A stretch of 64,000 nt of DNA from Desulforamulus aeronauticus DSM 10349 (GCF_900142375.1 NZ_FRAR01000010.1:62001-126000); one strand, 5' to 3'. Shown: positions 19,832 through 30,781, counted from the first letter of the stretch. Notes: generated by a model not told the origin, from the letters alone. Numbers and translations are program-made.

Positions 19832-20458
19832 TCAACTCGGTTTACTCTTTGTTTTTACCACAACCTGCCGCCCCTGAATTTCTAATCTACCTTCCGCAAA
19901 TAGCTTTACCGCTTGGGGATAAAGTCTATGCTCTTGTTCCAGAATTCTGGCAGCCAGGGTTTCTTCCGTATCGTCGTCTAATACCGGTACCGCAGCCTGT
20001 AAGATAATCGGACCGGTGTCCATTCCTTCATCCACAAAATGAACTGTACAGCCCGATATCTTTACCCCATAGTGCAGCGCATCCCTTTGACCGTGCAGTC
20101 CTGGAAAGGATGGAAGCAAAGCGGGATGGATGTTCATAATGCGGTTGGGGAATGCCTTTAGCAGTGGTTCACCCACCAAACGCAGATAGCCCGCCAAACA
20201 CAGAAGTTGTACTTGGAACTGTTGCAGGATACGGACAATGGCCTGCTCATACTCCTCTTTGTTGGGATAGTCCTTTACCGGCACACTGTAAGCAGCAATC
20301 CCCGCAGCTCTGGCCCTTTCCAGGGCATAGGCTCCCGGCTTATCGCTGATCACCACCACAACTTCCGCTGGAAGCAGACCTGCCTGGCACTGATCTAGTA
20401 TGGCTTGCAGATTAGAGCCTCGTCCTGAGGCTAGGACACCTATACGTAGTTTCTCCAT
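19832..20458 (-). CDS. purN: Phosphoribosylglycinamide formyltransferase PurN
   Basis: This 208-residue enzyme transfers formyl from 10-formyl-THF to GAR. GVLASGRGSNLQA at the N-terminus and the catalytic MNIHPALLPSFPG (His near 108) with VHFVDEGMDTGPII (Asp) are intact. ATG 20458 is used, behind GGAGGG. The frame is open to 20506, but that extension lacks homology. No formate-dependent PurT is seen here. Confidence 0.96.
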   Translation of the reverse strand: MEKLRIGVLASGRGSNLQAILDQCQAGLLPAEVVVVISDKPGAYALERARAAGIAAYSVPVKDYPNKEEYEQAIVRILQQFQVQLLCLAGYLRLVGEPLLKAFPNRIMNIHPALLPSFPGLHGQRDALHYGVKISGCTVHFVDEGMDTGPIILQAAVPVLDDDTEETLAARILEQEHRLYPQAVKLFAEGRLEIQGRQVVVKTKSKPS

Positions 20459-20505
20459 TACAAGTGACCCTCCTGTGTTGTCAAGGGGACGGTTCTGTTG
20501 ACACA

Positions 20506-21558
20506 TTAACCGCGAATATACTCCACACCAGGGCTTCCCGCTACCACCTTGCCAATTAGATACGCCCGCTCACCCTGGCTGGCTAATTCCTGCAGAATAT
20601 TTTCTGCCTCCAGGGCAGGAACCACCAGTACCATGCCGATGCCCATATTAAAGGTGCGCAGCATTTCCGCCTCGTCGACCTGGCCAATTTGTTGAATTAG
20701 CTGAAATATCGGCAATACCGGCCAAGCGTCACGGTTCAGTACCACCTTAACACCTTTAGGCAAGACGCGTGGAATATTCTCAGTCAGCCCGCCCCCGGTA
20801 ATGTGGGCCATCCCCTTGACAGTGTATTTTCCCAGCAGGGGTAGCATAGCCTTCACATAAATCCTGGTGGGACTTATTAATTCTTCCCCCACGGTACAAC
20901 CCAAAGCTTCCACAAAGGTAGCTATCTCATACCCGGCCACTTCCAATAGAGCTTTACGAGCCAGGGAGTAACCGTTACTGTGCAATCCCGAGGAGGGTAA
21001 GCCGATTACTACATCTCCTGCCCCAATGGTGCTGCCGTCAATGATTTTTTGCCGATCTACCACACCCACCGCAAAGCCAGCGATGTCGTACTCTTCTTCG
21101 CCGTAAAAGCCGGGCATTTCCGCCGTTTCTCCACCAATCAAGGCACAGCCGGCCTGACGGCAGCCTTCAGCCACACCGGCTACAATGTCGGCTACCCTTT
21201 CCGGTACCAGCTTACCCACGGCTAAATAATCCAGAAAGAACAAGGGCTCAGCACCCTGCACCAAAATGTCATTGACACACATAGCCACGGCATCAATACC
21301 AATGGTGTTGTGTCGGCCCGTTAGCTGGGCCACCCGTAGTTTGGTGCCCACCCCATCGGTACCGGAAACCAAGACCGGTTCTTGATATTTCTTAGTGTCC
21401 AGGGCAAAGAGCCCGCCAAAGCCACCCAGATCGGTCAGTACGCCTGGCCGAAAGGTGCTGCGTACCGCTTGCTTCATTAAAGATACGGCTCGGTTGCCAG
21501 CTTCTATATCAACCCCTGCACTGGCATAGGTGAGGGGCTGGGATTTTGTTTCTGTCAT
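20506..21558 (-). CDS. purM: Phosphoribosylformylglycinamidine cyclo-ligase PurM
   Basis: This 350-residue AIR synthetase closes the imidazole ring with ATP. It has the family segments [53 protein letters not shown] and [15 protein letters not shown]. It is encoded after purF (14-base gap). Confidence 0.97.
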   Translation of the reverse strand: MTETKSQPLTYASAGVDIEAGNRAVSLMKQAVRSTFRPGVLTDLGGFGGLFALDTKKYQEPVLVSGTDGVGTKLRVAQLTGRHNTIGIDAVAMCVNDILVQGAEPLFFLDYLAVGKLVPERVADIVAGVAEGCRQAGCALIGGETAEMPGFYGEEEYDIAGFAVGVVDRQKIIDGSTIGAGDVVIGLPSSGLHSNGYSLARKALLEVAGYEIATFVEALGCTVGEELISPTRIYVKAMLPLLGKYTVKGMAHITGGGLTENIPRVLPKGVKVVLNRDAWPVLPIFQLIQQIGQVDEAEMLRTFNMGIGMVLVVPALEAENILQELASQGERAYLIGKVVAGSPGVEYIRG

Positions 21559-21572
21559 CGGTACACACTCCC

Positions 21573-22997
21573 CTATTCCAGACTAAACTTAGCATTATCC
21601 TTAGACCGGGGCACTTCCACTGGGTAATTACCGTCAAAACAGGCCGTGCAAAAGTAATCTTGCTTCGGGGTAAAGATGTCCAGAAGTCCTTCTATACTTA
21701 GGTAATGCAGGCCATCGGCTTGAATGGTCTGCTTGATTTCCGCCAGGGGTTTTTGTGCAGCAATAAGTTGCTGTTCATCGGAGGTATCAATACCGTAATA
21801 GCAAGAGCGCAATACCGGTGGCGAGCTAATGCACAGGTGTACTTCCTTAGCTCCGGCTTCCCGTAACATAGCCACCAACTTCTGACTGGTGGTGCCCCGC
21901 ACAATGGAGTCGTCCACCATCACCACTCGCTTACCCTCCAGCACTTCCCGAATGGCATTGAGTTTTAACCTTACGCCAATCTCCCGCATCTGCTGAGTAG
22001 GTTGAATAAAGGTACGGCCGATATAACGATTTTTCATTAACCCTTCTTCAAAGGGAATACCCGATTCCTCCGCATAACCTCGGGCCGCAGCCACACCGGA
22101 ATCCGGTACAGGAATGACAATATCTGCCTCCACCGGATACTCTCTGGCCAACTGACGACCCATTTCCCTGCGTACCCGGTTCACATTAAAACCGTCCATG
22201 GTGCTGTCCGGGCGGGCAAAGTAAATGTATTCAAAAATACAATGAGCCGGGTTTTTAGCTTGCAATCCTTGGGTGGAGCTAAGACCTTCCCGATCTATAC
22301 GAATGATCTCTCCGGGCTCAATATCCCGAACAAAGGTGGCTCCCACCGTGTTTAAGGCGCAGGATTCCGAGGCCACCACATAGCCCTTGTCCAAACGGCC
22401 CAGACAGAGCGGCCGAAAGCCATAGGGGTCTCTGGCCGCATATAATGCATCTTCGGTGATAACTAACAGGGAATAAGCTCCTTTAACATCAATCATACAT
22501 TTCATCAAAGCTTCTTCCAAACTATTAGCATTGTAACGAGCAATGAGGTTAACCAACACTTCACTATCCGTGGTGGACTGGAATACCGAGCCACTGTAAG
22601 CCAACTGCGACCGCAGTTCTGCAATATTCGTCAAATTGCCGTTGTGGGCCAGTCCGATCATGCCCTTGGCATAACGGAAAACCAAGGGCTGCGCATTAAG
22701 GGGTTGGCTGCTACCGGTGGTCGAATAGCGAACATGACCGATGGCTACATGGCCAGTTAACTTGTCCAGGCAATGACCGGTAAAGACCTCTGGCACCAGT
22801 CCCATACCCTTTTGTAGTTCCACTTGTTGGCCATTGGCCACAGCTATACCGGCACTTTCCTGTCCCCGATGCTGCAAGGCATAGAGGCCATAGTAGGTTA
22901 GCTTGGCCACATCCAAACCAGAGCCATAAATGCCGAAAACACCACATTCCTCCACTGGCTTGTCTGGTAATACAAAGGGCTCTACTGCATTAGACAT
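21573..22997 (-). CDS. purF: Amidophosphoribosyltransferase PurF, 4Fe-4S type
   Basis: This 474-residue enzyme performs the first committed step, PRPP + Gln to phosphoribosylamine. An 17-residue propeptide precedes the nucleophile Cys18 ([10 protein letters not shown]). The PRPP loop is [14 protein letters not shown] near 365. Late cysteines in [11 protein letters not shown] and [13 protein letters not shown] match the iron-sulfur cluster ligands of the Bacillus enzyme, which suggests an oxygen-sensitive form. The ATG overlaps the end of purL by 16 bases. Confidence 0.97.
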   Translation of the reverse strand: MSNAVEPFVLPDKPVEECGVFGIYGSGLDVAKLTYYGLYALQHRGQESAGIAVANGQQVELQKGMGLVPEVFTGHCLDKLTGHVAIGHVRYSTTGSSQPLNAQPLVFRYAKGMIGLAHNGNLTNIAELRSQLAYSGSVFQSTTDSEVLVNLIARYNANSLEEALMKCMIDVKGAYSLLVITEDALYAARDPYGFRPLCLGRLDKGYVVASESCALNTVGATFVRDIEPGEIIRIDREGLSSTQGLQAKNPAHCIFEYIYFARPDSTMDGFNVNRVRREMGRQLAREYPVEADIVIPVPDSGVAAARGYAEESGIPFEEGLMKNRYIGRTFIQPTQQMREIGVRLKLNAIREVLEGKRVVMVDDSIVRGTTSQKLVAMLREAGAKEVHLCISSPPVLRSCYYGIDTSDEQQLIAAQKPLAEIKQTIQADGLHYLSIEGLLDIFTPKQDYFCTACFDGNYPVEVPRSKDNAKFSLE

Positions 22998-25207
22998 GGT
23001 ATCGCCCCCCGCCAGGTCTCTGCTAGTTTAGCAACTGGCAGGTTCAACAAGTTCCCACCGCAACCGCTGCAACCGGGATTCACTACATTCAGCAGCAAAG
23101 AATCACCCGCCACTTTGCCCAATTGGGTATAGGGTACGCCGGCCTCTACCATTTTCTTTACCAGTTCCACCGAGTGTTCTTGATTTATTGAGATGATAAT
23201 CCGGGATTGGGATTCGCCAAAGAGCAGGGCATCCCCCCTAAAGCGACGCACCATCGTAATGTCTGCGCCCAGGTTACCAGCCATACAACATTCTGCCAAA
23301 GCCACGGCCAAACCACCTTCAGCGCAGTCGTGGGCGGATTGGATCAACCCGCTCTTAATTTCTGCTAAAACCAATTGTTGTACTTTTTTCTCTAATTCCA
23401 GATTAAGAACCGGGGCATTCCCCTGTTCCAACCCGAAATGAATCTTCAAATATTCACTGCCTCCCAGTTCCGGCAGGTTTTCGCCAAGCAGGAAAATGAC
23501 ATCTCCCTCTTGTTTAAAGCCCTGGGTGCAGACCTTGTTCAAATCTTCTACCAACCCGACCATGCCAATGGTAGGTGTAGGGTAAATTGCATTGCCTTTC
23601 GTTTCGTTATATAAACTGACATTACCACCGGTAACCGGAGTCTCCAGATTCCGGCAGGCTTCAGCCATGCCTTCAACGCATTGCCAAATGGTCCACATTA
23701 CTTCGGGTTTTTCCGGGTTGCCAAAATTGAGACAGTTTGTGACAGCCAGGGGCTTCGCACCGGAACAAACCAAGTTGCGAGCTGCTTCGGCCACCGCAAT
23801 GGCGGCACCAGTTTTCGGGTTCAGGTAGCAGTAACGACCGTTGCAGTCCGTGGTCATGGCAATACCTTTGTTGGTATCCTTTACCCGTAGCACCGCTGCA
23901 TCGGACCCAGGCCGTACCACCGTGTTGAGTCCCACCATATGATCGTACTGTTGGTAGACATACTCTTTACTGGCAATATTAGGTGAAGCCAAAAGCTTCA
24001 ACAGCACCTCATTGTAATCATCGGGCATCGTCAGGGCATCCACGGGGTAATCCTGTACTTCTGCTAAATAGGCCGGTTTCTCCGTAGGACGATGATACAC
24101 CGGTGCCTCATCAGTTAAGGCTTTGGCCGGTATTTCAGCCACTACCTTGTCGCCTTCCTTTAGGCGTAAGAGACCATCAGCGGTAACTTGGCCCACCACT
24201 ACTGAGTCTAAATCCCACTTAGCAAAGATTTCTGTTACTTTCTCCTCGGTACCCTGTTGTACCACCAACAGCATCCGTTCCTGGGATTCCGAAAGCATCA
24301 GTTCATAGGGTGTCATGCCCTCTTCCCGGCGAGGTACCAACGCTAAATCCATTTCCAGGCCGGTACCGGCTCGGCTGGCCATTTCACAGGAGGAACTGGT
24401 GAGACCTGCCGCCCCCATATCTTGAATACCCACCACATAACCAGTTTTAATCACTTCTAGGCAGGCTTCCAGCAGCAGTTTCTCCATAAAGGGGTCACCC
24501 ACCTGTACGGCAGGGCGCCTTTCCGCTGCCGCTTCGGATAATTCTTCGGAAGCAAAGGTGGCACCGTGAATACCATCTCGACCGGTTTTTGCACCCACCA
24601 CCATCACGGGGTTGCCAACGCCGGACGCCACCCCTTTTTTAATATCCTTTTGGTCGATGAGTCCTACACACATCACATTGACCAAACAATTATCTTCGTA
24701 ACTATCAGCAAAGTATACTTCGCCCCCCACTGTGGGTACACCAATGCAGTTGCCGTAACCACTGATACCAGCTACTACGCCATCGAAGAGGTAGCGTACC
24801 CGAGGGCTGTTCAATTCACCAAAACGCAGGCTGTCCAGCACTGCAATAGGACGGGCTCCCATGGTAAAGATATCCCGCAAGATGCCGCCCACACCGGTGG
24901 CTGCCCCTTGATAAGGTTCGATAGCCGAAGGGTGGTTATGACTCTCAATCTTGAAGACCACCGCTTGTCCATCACCAATATCAACAATACCGGCATTTTC
25001 ACCGGGTCCTTGCAAAATGGCAGGTCCCTCAGTGGGCAAGGTTTTTAAAGCGGGCCGGGAGGTTTTATAACTGCAGTGTTCAGACCACATCACAGCAAAG
25101 ATGCCAACCTCCACATAGTTTGGCTGTCGACCCAAAATAGTCACAATTCTTTCATATTCATCGTCGGTGAGGCCCATCTCGCGCCAGATTTGCGGCTCTA
25201 ATGTCAT
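22982..25207 (-). CDS. purL: FGAM synthase subunit II, small PurL
   Basis: This 741-residue synthetase subunit is the short form that requires PurS and PurQ, both encoded immediately upstream. It shows the N-terminal [12 protein letters not shown], the ATP/Mg segments [21 protein letters not shown] and [10 protein letters not shown], and [14 protein letters not shown]. It starts directly after the purQ stop. It uses glutamine-derived ammonia to convert FGAR to FGAM. Confidence 0.98.
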   Translation of the reverse strand: MTLEPQIWREMGLTDDEYERIVTILGRQPNYVEVGIFAVMWSEHCSYKTSRPALKTLPTEGPAILQGPGENAGIVDIGDGQAVVFKIESHNHPSAIEPYQGAATGVGGILRDIFTMGARPIAVLDSLRFGELNSPRVRYLFDGVVAGISGYGNCIGVPTVGGEVYFADSYEDNCLVNVMCVGLIDQKDIKKGVASGVGNPVMVVGAKTGRDGIHGATFASEELSEAAAERRPAVQVGDPFMEKLLLEACLEVIKTGYVVGIQDMGAAGLTSSSCEMASRAGTGLEMDLALVPRREEGMTPYELMLSESQERMLLVVQQGTEEKVTEIFAKWDLDSVVVGQVTADGLLRLKEGDKVVAEIPAKALTDEAPVYHRPTEKPAYLAEVQDYPVDALTMPDDYNEVLLKLLASPNIASKEYVYQQYDHMVGLNTVVRPGSDAAVLRVKDTNKGIAMTTDCNGRYCYLNPKTGAAIAVAEAARNLVCSGAKPLAVTNCLNFGNPEKPEVMWTIWQCVEGMAEACRNLETPVTGGNVSLYNETKGNAIYPTPTIGMVGLVEDLNKVCTQGFKQEGDVIFLLGENLPELGGSEYLKIHFGLEQGNAPVLNLELEKKVQQLVLAEIKSGLIQSAHDCAEGGLAVALAECCMAGNLGADITMVRRFRGDALLFGESQSRIIISINQEHSVELVKKMVEAGVPYTQLGKVAGDSLLLNVVNPGCSGCGGNLLNLPVAKLAETWRGAIPCLMQ

Positions 25208-25909
25208 TTAGCCACACCTCCTCTGCCACTGTTGTAAAAGGGATTGAAAAATAAGTTGACCGTTGGTATTGCCTAGGATGTCTTCTGCACAGCGCTCCGG
25301 GTGAGGCATCATGCCCAGTACGTTGCCCTGTCTGTTGCAAATACCGGCGATGTTATTAACGGAGCCATTGGGATTGGCTGCGGGAGTAATTTCCCCTTGG
25401 GGATCGCAGTAACGGAACAAAACTTGCTTATTCTCTTCCAGTTGCTGGATAGTAGCTGTATCGGCATAGTAGTTCCCTTCGCCATGGGCAATGGGAACAC
25501 GAATCACCTGTCCTGCCGTTGCCAGGGAAGTAAAGGGAGTCTGATTATTTTCTATTCTTAAATGGGTATCGTGACAAAGGAACTGTAGATTTTTATTGCG
25601 ATGCAAGGCACCGGGCAGCAGCCCCGCCTCGGTGAGAATTTGGAAGCCGTTACAAATGCCCAGCAAGAGCCCTCCCCTTTGGGCAAAGTCAATTACCGGT
25701 GTCATCACCGGCGAGAATCTGGCCACCGCACCGCATCTTAGATAATCTCCGTAGGAAAAACCTCCAGGCAGCACAATACAATCAAAACCATCCACGCTAC
25801 CCGATTTATGCCAAATGTACTCTACCGGCTGCCCGGTGACAACTTTGATGGCGTGCAGGCAGTCGGCGTCACAATTGGAGCCGGGGAATACCACCACTCC
25901 AAATTTCAC
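25208..25909 (-). CDS. purQ: FGAM synthase glutaminase subunit PurQ
   Basis: This 233-residue class I glutaminase has the nucleophile Cys in [15 protein letters not shown] near 87 and His/Glu in [11 protein letters not shown] near 200. It opens [19 protein letters not shown] 25909 is supported by GGAGGTG six bases upstream and follows purS by three bases. It forms the PurS-PurQ-PurL complex. Confidence 0.97.
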   Translation of the reverse strand: MKFGVVVFPGSNCDADCLHAIKVVTGQPVEYIWHKSGSVDGFDCIVLPGGFSYGDYLRCGAVARFSPVMTPVIDFAQRGGLLLGICNGFQILTEAGLLPGALHRNKNLQFLCHDTHLRIENNQTPFTSLATAGQVIRVPIAHGEGNYYADTATIQQLEENKQVLFRYCDPQGEITPAANPNGSVNNIAGICNRQGNVLGMMPHPERCAEDILGNTNGQLIFQSLLQQWQRRCG

Positions 25910-25912
25910 GCT

Positions 25913-26161
25913 TTACACCTCCACCAATTCAAATGTATAATCTTCAATGACCGGATTTACCAGCAGCTTGTCACACATATCCCGAACTTGCTTGGCTGCT
26001 GCGTCTTGATCTGCTACCTCGAGGTCCACTACCATATAACGGCCAATGCGAACCTCCGGTACATTTTGATATCCCATGGCATAAAGTGACTTACGGACCA
26101 CACCGCCCTGCGGATCAAGAACACTTTTTCTAAGGGTAACGTAAATTTTGGCTTGGAACAA
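25913..26161 (-). CDS. purS: FGAM synthase structural subunit PurS
   Basis: This 82-residue small subunit bridges PurL and PurQ. It has the family pattern KIYVTLRKSVLDPQG, then YQNVPEVRIGRYM and CDKLLVNPVIEDY. The TTG start at 26161 has GGGGGT upstream. The 184 bases between it and purC hold no gene and no clear terminator, only AT-rich sequence. Confidence 0.95.
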   Translation of the reverse strand: MFQAKIYVTLRKSVLDPQGGVVRKSLYAMGYQNVPEVRIGRYMVVDLEVADQDAAAKQVRDMCDKLLVNPVIEDYTFELVEV

Positions 26162-26345
26162 CGCTAGTACCCCCTTTTTTGTGTTAAGCTTATAGTTTTG
26201 CTATTCTGTAAATTGGCTTTTTTAGATTTTATTTCAAAACTTTCTTTCCAAAGTGTAAGCCGGTTTTTCTTTTTCTTTCCATCAACTTATTCTTACCATT
26301 AATCGTAACAACTAGGTACTAATGGCTAAAGGTTCTAAATCGGCC

Positions 26346-27053
26346 CTACTCTCCACCGAGCCGCTTTAGCACTTCCTGATACGCATCTTCTACTCCGCCC
26401 ATATCCCTGCGGAAGCGGTCTTTATCCAGTTTTTCTCCAGTGGTTTTGTCCCAGAAGCGACAGGTGTCGGGGGAGATTTCATCAGCTAGCAACACTTGAC
26501 CATGGTGTAAGCCGAATTCCAATTTGAAGTCAATGAGGTCGATGTTGGCAGGAGCTAAAAATTCTCGCAGAATATCGTTTACTTGCAGGGAGATTTCTTT
26601 AATGATAGCCATTTGTTCCGGGGTGGCTAAATTCAGTGCAGCAATGTGAGAAGCGTTAATGAGTGGGTCACCCAGTGCATCATCTTTATAATAATATTCA
26701 AGAACCGTTTTCGACAGAAGCGTTCCTTCCGGTAAACCTACTCTTTTGGCTAAACTGCCAGCCACAATATTTCTTACCACTACTTCTACCTTGATAATTT
26801 CCACAGCTTTAACAACCATTTCACGGTCATTAATCAATTGCACAAAATGAGTGGCAATCCCCTTTTCCTCCAACATTTTAAAGAAAACAGCAGATAACTT
26901 GTTGTTTACCACGCCTTTGTTATCAATGGTGCCTTTTTTCTGACCGTTAAAGGCCGTGGCGTCGTCTTTGTACTCCACCCAATATAAATCGGGGCTGTCG
27001 GTACGATACACCTTCTTGGCTTTACCTTCATAAATCATCTCTAACTTCTGCAC
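26346..27053 (-). CDS. purC: SAICAR synthetase PurC
   Basis: This 235-residue enzyme ligates aspartate to CAIR. It shows YEGKAKKVY, the ATP loop, [24 protein letters not shown] and [16 protein letters not shown] 27053 follows GGAGGAGTTCCT. An ATG five codons later is the alternative start. Confidence 0.96.
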   Translation of the reverse strand: MQKLEMIYEGKAKKVYRTDSPDLYWVEYKDDATAFNGQKKGTIDNKGVVNNKLSAVFFKMLEEKGIATHFVQLINDREMVVKAVEIIKVEVVVRNIVAGSLAKRVGLPEGTLLSKTVLEYYYKDDALGDPLINASHIAALNLATPEQMAIIKEISLQVNDILREFLAPANIDLIDFKLEFGLHHGQVLLADEISPDTCRFWDKTTGEKLDKDRFRRDMGGVEDAYQEVLKRLGGE

Positions 27054-27084
27054 AGGAACTCCTCCCTCTTTTGAGCGGTGAGAT

Positions 27085-27141
27085 GGGTGAGAGTAAGACT
27101 TAGGTTGTTAAAAATCTAAGTCTTACCTTATTACACTCACC
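27085..27141 (-). other. Stable nested hairpin in purB-purC gap
   Basis: GTAAGACTTAG and CTAAGTCTTAC form a perfect 11-base stem with a 12-base loop, and GGGTGAG/CTCACC can pair outside it. No T-run follows on the minus strand, so it is probably not a terminator. It may affect mRNA processing or stability. Confidence 0.6.
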
Positions 27142-27164
27142 TTATTTCTACATAGATTTAGACT

Positions 27165-28457
27165 CTATAACCCAAACCTTGCATAAATATCGTCAATATG
27201 GCCCAAGTGGTAGCTGTAATCAAAGAGGCTTTGTAATTCTTCGGAAGTGAGTTGTTGTTTGATAGCTGCATCGGCTTCCAGTAATTCAATAAAACGAGTG
27301 CCGGTACGCCAAGCTTCCATGGCATTACGCTGCACCAGTTCGTAGGCCTGTTCTCTGGTTAATCCCTTGTCTACCAAGGCTAGCAATACTCGTTGGGAAA
27401 ATACCAAGCCCAAGGTTTTTTCCAGATTACGCTTCATGTTCTCTGGATACACCAGAAGTTTTTCCATAACGCCAGTAAATCGGAAAATCATGAAGTCCAG
27501 AGCGGTAGTACTATCAGGAATAATCACCCGCTCGGCAGAGGAATGGGAAATATCCCGTTCATGCCAGAGAGTCACGTTATCCAAAGCTGCCATAGCGTTG
27601 GCCTTCACCACTCGGCTGAGCCCGGAAACGTTTTCAGCGGTGATGGGGTTACGCTTATGAGGCATGGCCGAGGAACCCTTTTGTCCCTTATTAAAATACT
27701 CTTCCACTTCTAAAATATCTGTCCGCTGCAGGTTGCGAATTTCAGTGGCAAACTTATCCAGGGAGGCGGCAATGACAGCCATGGTGCAAAGATAATCGGC
27801 ATGTCGATCCCGCTGGAGAATTTGGGTGGACACCCGGGCGGGTTTTAGCCCCAGCTTGCGGCAAACATACGCTTCGATGCGAGGATCAATATTGGCATAG
27901 GTTCCTACCGCACCAGAGATGGCCCCAACACTGACTGCCTTAATGGCCTGCTCCAAACGTTCAAGATTACGTTCCGTTTCAGCCACCCACAGCAGCATCT
28001 TTAAACCAAAGGTCATGGGTTCGGCATGGATACCATGGGTTCGGCCAATCATCAGAGTTTGACGATGTTCCTTGGCCTTTTCCAGTAACACCTCACGGAG
28101 ACGCTGCAAACGCTTTAGGACATGTTCACCGGCTTCTTTCATACGAACACATTGCGCGGTATCCACAACATCAGAAGAGGTTAGGCCCATATGGATGTAT
28201 TTAGAGTCTTCCCCAACGTTTTCGGCCACACAGGTTAAAAAAGCAATGACGTCGTGCCGGGTAACTTCTTCGATTTCTAAAATACGTTCTACGGTAAAGT
28301 AGGCCTTGGCCTTAATGTTTTCTACCGCTTCAGCCGGAACCTGACCCAGTTCCACCATGGCTTCGCAAGCAGCAATTTCCACATCAAGCCACTTTTGAAA
28401 CTTGTTTTGATCCGACCAGATATGTTTCATTTCAGGTAAGGTGTAGCGATCAATCAT
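27165..28457 (-). CDS. purB: Adenylosuccinate lyase PurB
   Basis: This lyase of about 430 residues cleaves SAICAR and adenylosuccinate, so it serves both IMP and AMP synthesis. It shows MIDRYTLPEMKHIW, GRTHGIHAEPMT, the QRTDI segment and the fumarase-family signature GSSAMPHKRNP near 255. ATG 28457 fits Bacillus PurB and has GGAGGAACC ten bases upstream. ATG 28478 lies inside that site. Confidence 0.96.
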   Translation of the reverse strand: MIDRYTLPEMKHIWSDQNKFQKWLDVEIAACEAMVELGQVPAEAVENIKAKAYFTVERILEIEEVTRHDVIAFLTCVAENVGEDSKYIHMGLTSSDVVDTAQCVRMKEAGEHVLKRLQRLREVLLEKAKEHRQTLMIGRTHGIHAEPMTFGLKMLLWVAETERNLERLEQAIKAVSVGAISGAVGTYANIDPRIEAYVCRKLGLKPARVSTQILQRDRHADYLCTMAVIAASLDKFATEIRNLQRTDILEVEEYFNKGQKGSSAMPHKRNPITAENVSGLSRVVKANAMAALDNVTLWHERDISHSSAERVIIPDSTTALDFMIFRFTGVMEKLLVYPENMKRNLEKTLGLVFSQRVLLALVDKGLTREQAYELVQRNAMEAWRTGTRFIELLEADAAIKQQLTSEELQSLFDYSYHLGHIDDIYARFGL

Positions 28458-28489
28458 GGAATCGGTTCCTCCGTTCATATGAACTATAA

Positions 28490-29023
28490 CTATTTATTCG
28501 TCTCGTGCCCTATAGGGTATAAGTAGCCTTCAACACCTAGCTCCTTTAGGCGTGCATCCTTTGCTTCTACTTCCCGAGCCAAATCCTCTTTAAGCTGTCG
28601 AAGTTTGTTTGCCAATGCTTCATCCGCTGTGGCCAGTATTTGTACTGCCAGTATGGCTGCATTTTTCGCCCCGTTAATGGCTACCGAGGCCACAGGAATT
28701 CCTGGCGGCATCTGGGCAATGGAATACAGAGCATCTACCCCATCCAATGCACCGGATTTAACCGGCACCCCAATCACGGGTAGTATGGTGTGAGCCGCAA
28801 TAACGCCAGGCAGGTGCGCTGCCAAGCCAGCAGCAGCAATAATTACCTTGAGGCCTCTGTCTTCAGCCGTTCTAGCATAGGTAGCTGTTTTTTCTGGTGC
28901 CCGGTGAGCAGAAGAAATGGTTAGTTCATAAGAAATCCCCATCTTATCGAACAGCTTGACAGCGTCTTTCATCAAGGGCAGATCAGAGTCACTACCTAGT
29001 ACAATACCAACCTGAGGATTCAT
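28490..29023 (-). CDS. purE: N5-CAIR mutase PurE (class I)
   Basis: This 177-residue enzyme shows GSDSDLPLM, ISSAHRAPEKT and AAHLPGVIAAHT, the class I pattern that normally partners PurK. No purK lies beside it, although purEK is common. The C-terminal 25 residues (LAREVEAKDARLKELG) are a charged helical extension. It follows the permease by 18 bases, so it is read from the riboswitch-controlled promoter upstream of the permease. Confidence 0.94.
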   Translation of the reverse strand: MNPQVGIVLGSDSDLPLMKDAVKLFDKMGISYELTISSAHRAPEKTATYARTAEDRGLKVIIAAAGLAAHLPGVIAAHTILPVIGVPVKSGALDGVDALYSIAQMPPGIPVASVAINGAKNAAILAVQILATADEALANKLRQLKEDLAREVEAKDARLKELGVEGYLYPIGHETNK

Positions 29024-29041
29024 CGTTCAAACCTCCTAAAC

Positions 29042-30418
29042 TTATTCTCCACCTAAGAAAACAAAGCGAGCAACAATGATGACAAAGAGCAGATACATCA
29101 TCCAGTGAACCTCTTTAGCCCGGCCGGACAACACTTTTAAAATAGTGTAGAAAATGATCCCAGCAGCAATACCGTTGGCAATATTATAAGTTAAGGGCAT
29201 TAAAATCAGTGTCATAAAGGCAGGAAACCCTTCGGCAAAATCATTAAAATCGATTTCACTGATAGCAGATACCATCAAAAGTCCGACAATGATTAAAGCA
29301 GGAGAAGTGGCGGCACTGGGAATTAAACCGGCCAGCGGTGCAATAATCAGCGCCAGCAGGAACATCACACCGGTGGTCACAGCGGTCAAACCGGTACGTC
29401 CTCCTTCGCCTACACCGGCAGCACTTTCTACATAAGAAGTTACGGTACTGGTACCCATAAAGGAACCAAAGGAAACACCCAGTGCATCCACCAGCATAGC
29501 TTTACCAATTTTCGGGGACTGACCATTCTTATCTAGCAGACCCGCTTTGTTGGCGGTTCCTACTAAAGTACCGAAGGTATCGAACAGTTCCACAAAGGTA
29601 AAGGTAAATACCACTGTCCAGAGACCCATTTTCAAAGCACCCATAATATCCAGATGGCCTACATATAAACCACTGAAATTAGGCATGGAAAAGGGGGTGA
29701 AATTTTCGGGGATGACGGTAACTCCCATAGGGATACCAATCAGAGTGGAAATAACAATACCAATTAACAGGGAGCCCTTTACTTTTCTCGCCATTAGAAT
29801 AGCAGTGATGACTAGGCCAATAATCGCCAACATGGTAGAGGGGTTATGGAAGGAACCCATGAAAATGTTCCATTCGAAGAAATTTAGGGTAGCTACGCCG
29901 CCATCCTTCTGTAAGGCTTCCAGGGTAGGAGGAATGACGGGACCCGCTTTAATAATGGTAATTTCGGACATTTTTAAACCAACGACGGTGATAAACAAGC
30001 CGATACCAACAGTAATAGCCCGTTTTAGTGAATTAGGAATGGCCACCATCAAGATTTGACGAACCTGAGTTATTGTAAGAATAAAAAATATAATACCAGA
30101 AATAAATACGGCTCCTAGTGCAACTTGCCAGGGCATACCCACTCCCTGAGCAGCCACTGCAGCAAAGTAAGCGTTCAGACCCATGCCGGGAGCCAGTGCA
30201 ATGGGGAAATTAACAAACAGACCCATGGCAATGGTAACAACACCGGCTGCCACAGCGGTGGCAAAGAACACTGCATTCTTATCCATACCGGTTCCGGCAA
30301 GGATATTGGGGTTGAGGAACAGAATGTAGGCCATGGTCATAAAGGTTGTTAGGCCTGCCACAATTTCAGTTCTAACTGTGGTTTTGTTTTCTTGGAGTTT
30401 AAATAACTGTTCCAACAC
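29042..30418 (-). CDS. NCS2 guanine/hypoxanthine permease (AzgA/PbuG family)
   Basis: This is a membrane transporter of about 458 residues with 12 or more hydrophobic segments. It opens LEQLFKLQENKTTVRTEIVAGL and shows the family segments TFMTMAYILFLNPNILAG, GMGLNAYFA and FVELFDTFGTLVGTA. GTG 30418 has AAGGAGGAAGC at proper distance. The frame is open to 30775, but that stretch is the riboswitch leader and not protein. It is the first gene of the pur operon, so uptake and synthesis of purines share one switch. PbuG-type specificity (guanine, hypoxanthine) is inferred. Confidence 0.9.
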   Translation of the reverse strand: MLEQLFKLQENKTTVRTEIVAGLTTFMTMAYILFLNPNILAGTGMDKNAVFFATAVAAGVVTIAMGLFVNFPIALAPGMGLNAYFAAVAAQGVGMPWQVALGAVFISGIIFFILTITQVRQILMVAIPNSLKRAITVGIGLFITVVGLKMSEITIIKAGPVIPPTLEALQKDGGVATLNFFEWNIFMGSFHNPSTMLAIIGLVITAILMARKVKGSLLIGIVISTLIGIPMGVTVIPENFTPFSMPNFSGLYVGHLDIMGALKMGLWTVVFTFTFVELFDTFGTLVGTANKAGLLDKNGQSPKIGKAMLVDALGVSFGSFMGTSTVTSYVESAAGVGEGGRTGLTAVTTGVMFLLALIIAPLAGLIPSAATSPALIIVGLLMVSAISEIDFNDFAEGFPAFMTLILMPLTYNIANGIAAGIIFYTILKVLSGRAKEVHWMMYLLFVIIVARFVFLGGE

Positions 30419-30548
30419 GTGATGCTTCCTCCTTAGAATAAAAAAGATAATTTCGGTGTACCCAGTGTTCCTTGGTTTTTCCAGGTTATTATTACCTCTT
30501 ACATTTTTTCCATACAAACAGAGGATGTAACAGCCATCTAAGAAAACC

Positions 30549-30603
30549 AAAAAAACCCAGAACGATAGATTCCAGCTCATCAGAGTGAAACCTACCGCCT
30601 GGG
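30549..30603 (-). terminator. Regulated terminator of the guanine-PRPP leader
   Basis: On the minus strand CCCAGGCGGTAGG pairs with CTATCGTTCTGGG with a bulge and wobbles, followed by TTTTTTT. Its 5' strand is the last part of the ykkC aptamer (30591-30603), so aptamer folding and termination compete. Confidence 0.8.
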
Positions 30604-30690
30604 CTTTTATCCCTATCGGTGTAGCGTAAACGCCTGTACCGCTTGGACCAAACCAACCCCTCAGAGGCTGTGGAACCCTAGGTACACTTT
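30591..30690 (-). promoter_or_regulatory. ykkC-family riboswitch, PRPP-type (second aptamer of tandem)
   Basis: Reading the minus strand, ACCTAGGGTTCC, a P2 hairpin (CAGCCTC/GGGGTTG), TGGTCCAAGCGGTACAGGC, CTACACCG and AGGGATAAAAGCCCAGGCGG occur in order, the conserved ykkC core. P1 closes with GTG..ACCTA / TAGGT..CAC. The GCCCAGGCGG ending is of the class 2 type (ppGpp/PRPP) and not guanidine-I. A guanine aptamer directly upstream and purine genes downstream match the known guanine-PRPP tandem, in which PRPP activates and guanine represses. Ligand assignment rests on context. Confidence 0.85.
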
Positions 30691-30765
30691 CCCTCCGTAG
30701 TCCAGCAATTACGGTTGCCGGGTAGAAACGCTCAGGCCAATTCCCAAGCATATACGGAAAATATT
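30691..30765 (-). promoter_or_regulatory. Purine riboswitch, guanine type (first aptamer of tandem)
   Basis: Minus-strand parts fit the three-way junction. P1 is TTTCCGTA/TACGGAGG. P2 is GCTTGG/CCTGAGC with loop GAATTGG. J2/3 is TTTCTACC, and P3 is CCGGCAA/TTGCTGG with loop CCGTA. The J3/1 segment is GACTA, whose specificity base (position 74 of the xpt aptamer, here 30700) is C, predicting guanine or hypoxanthine recognition. Both kissing-loop G and C pairs are present. Confidence 0.9.
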
Positions 30766-30781
30766 CAATTTGCACAACCCA

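Noticed and set aside
30419-30775. A 119-codon N-terminal extension of the permease frame
   Set aside because: It runs through two conserved aptamers and a terminator, and GTG 30418 has a proper ribosome site and family-like N-terminus.
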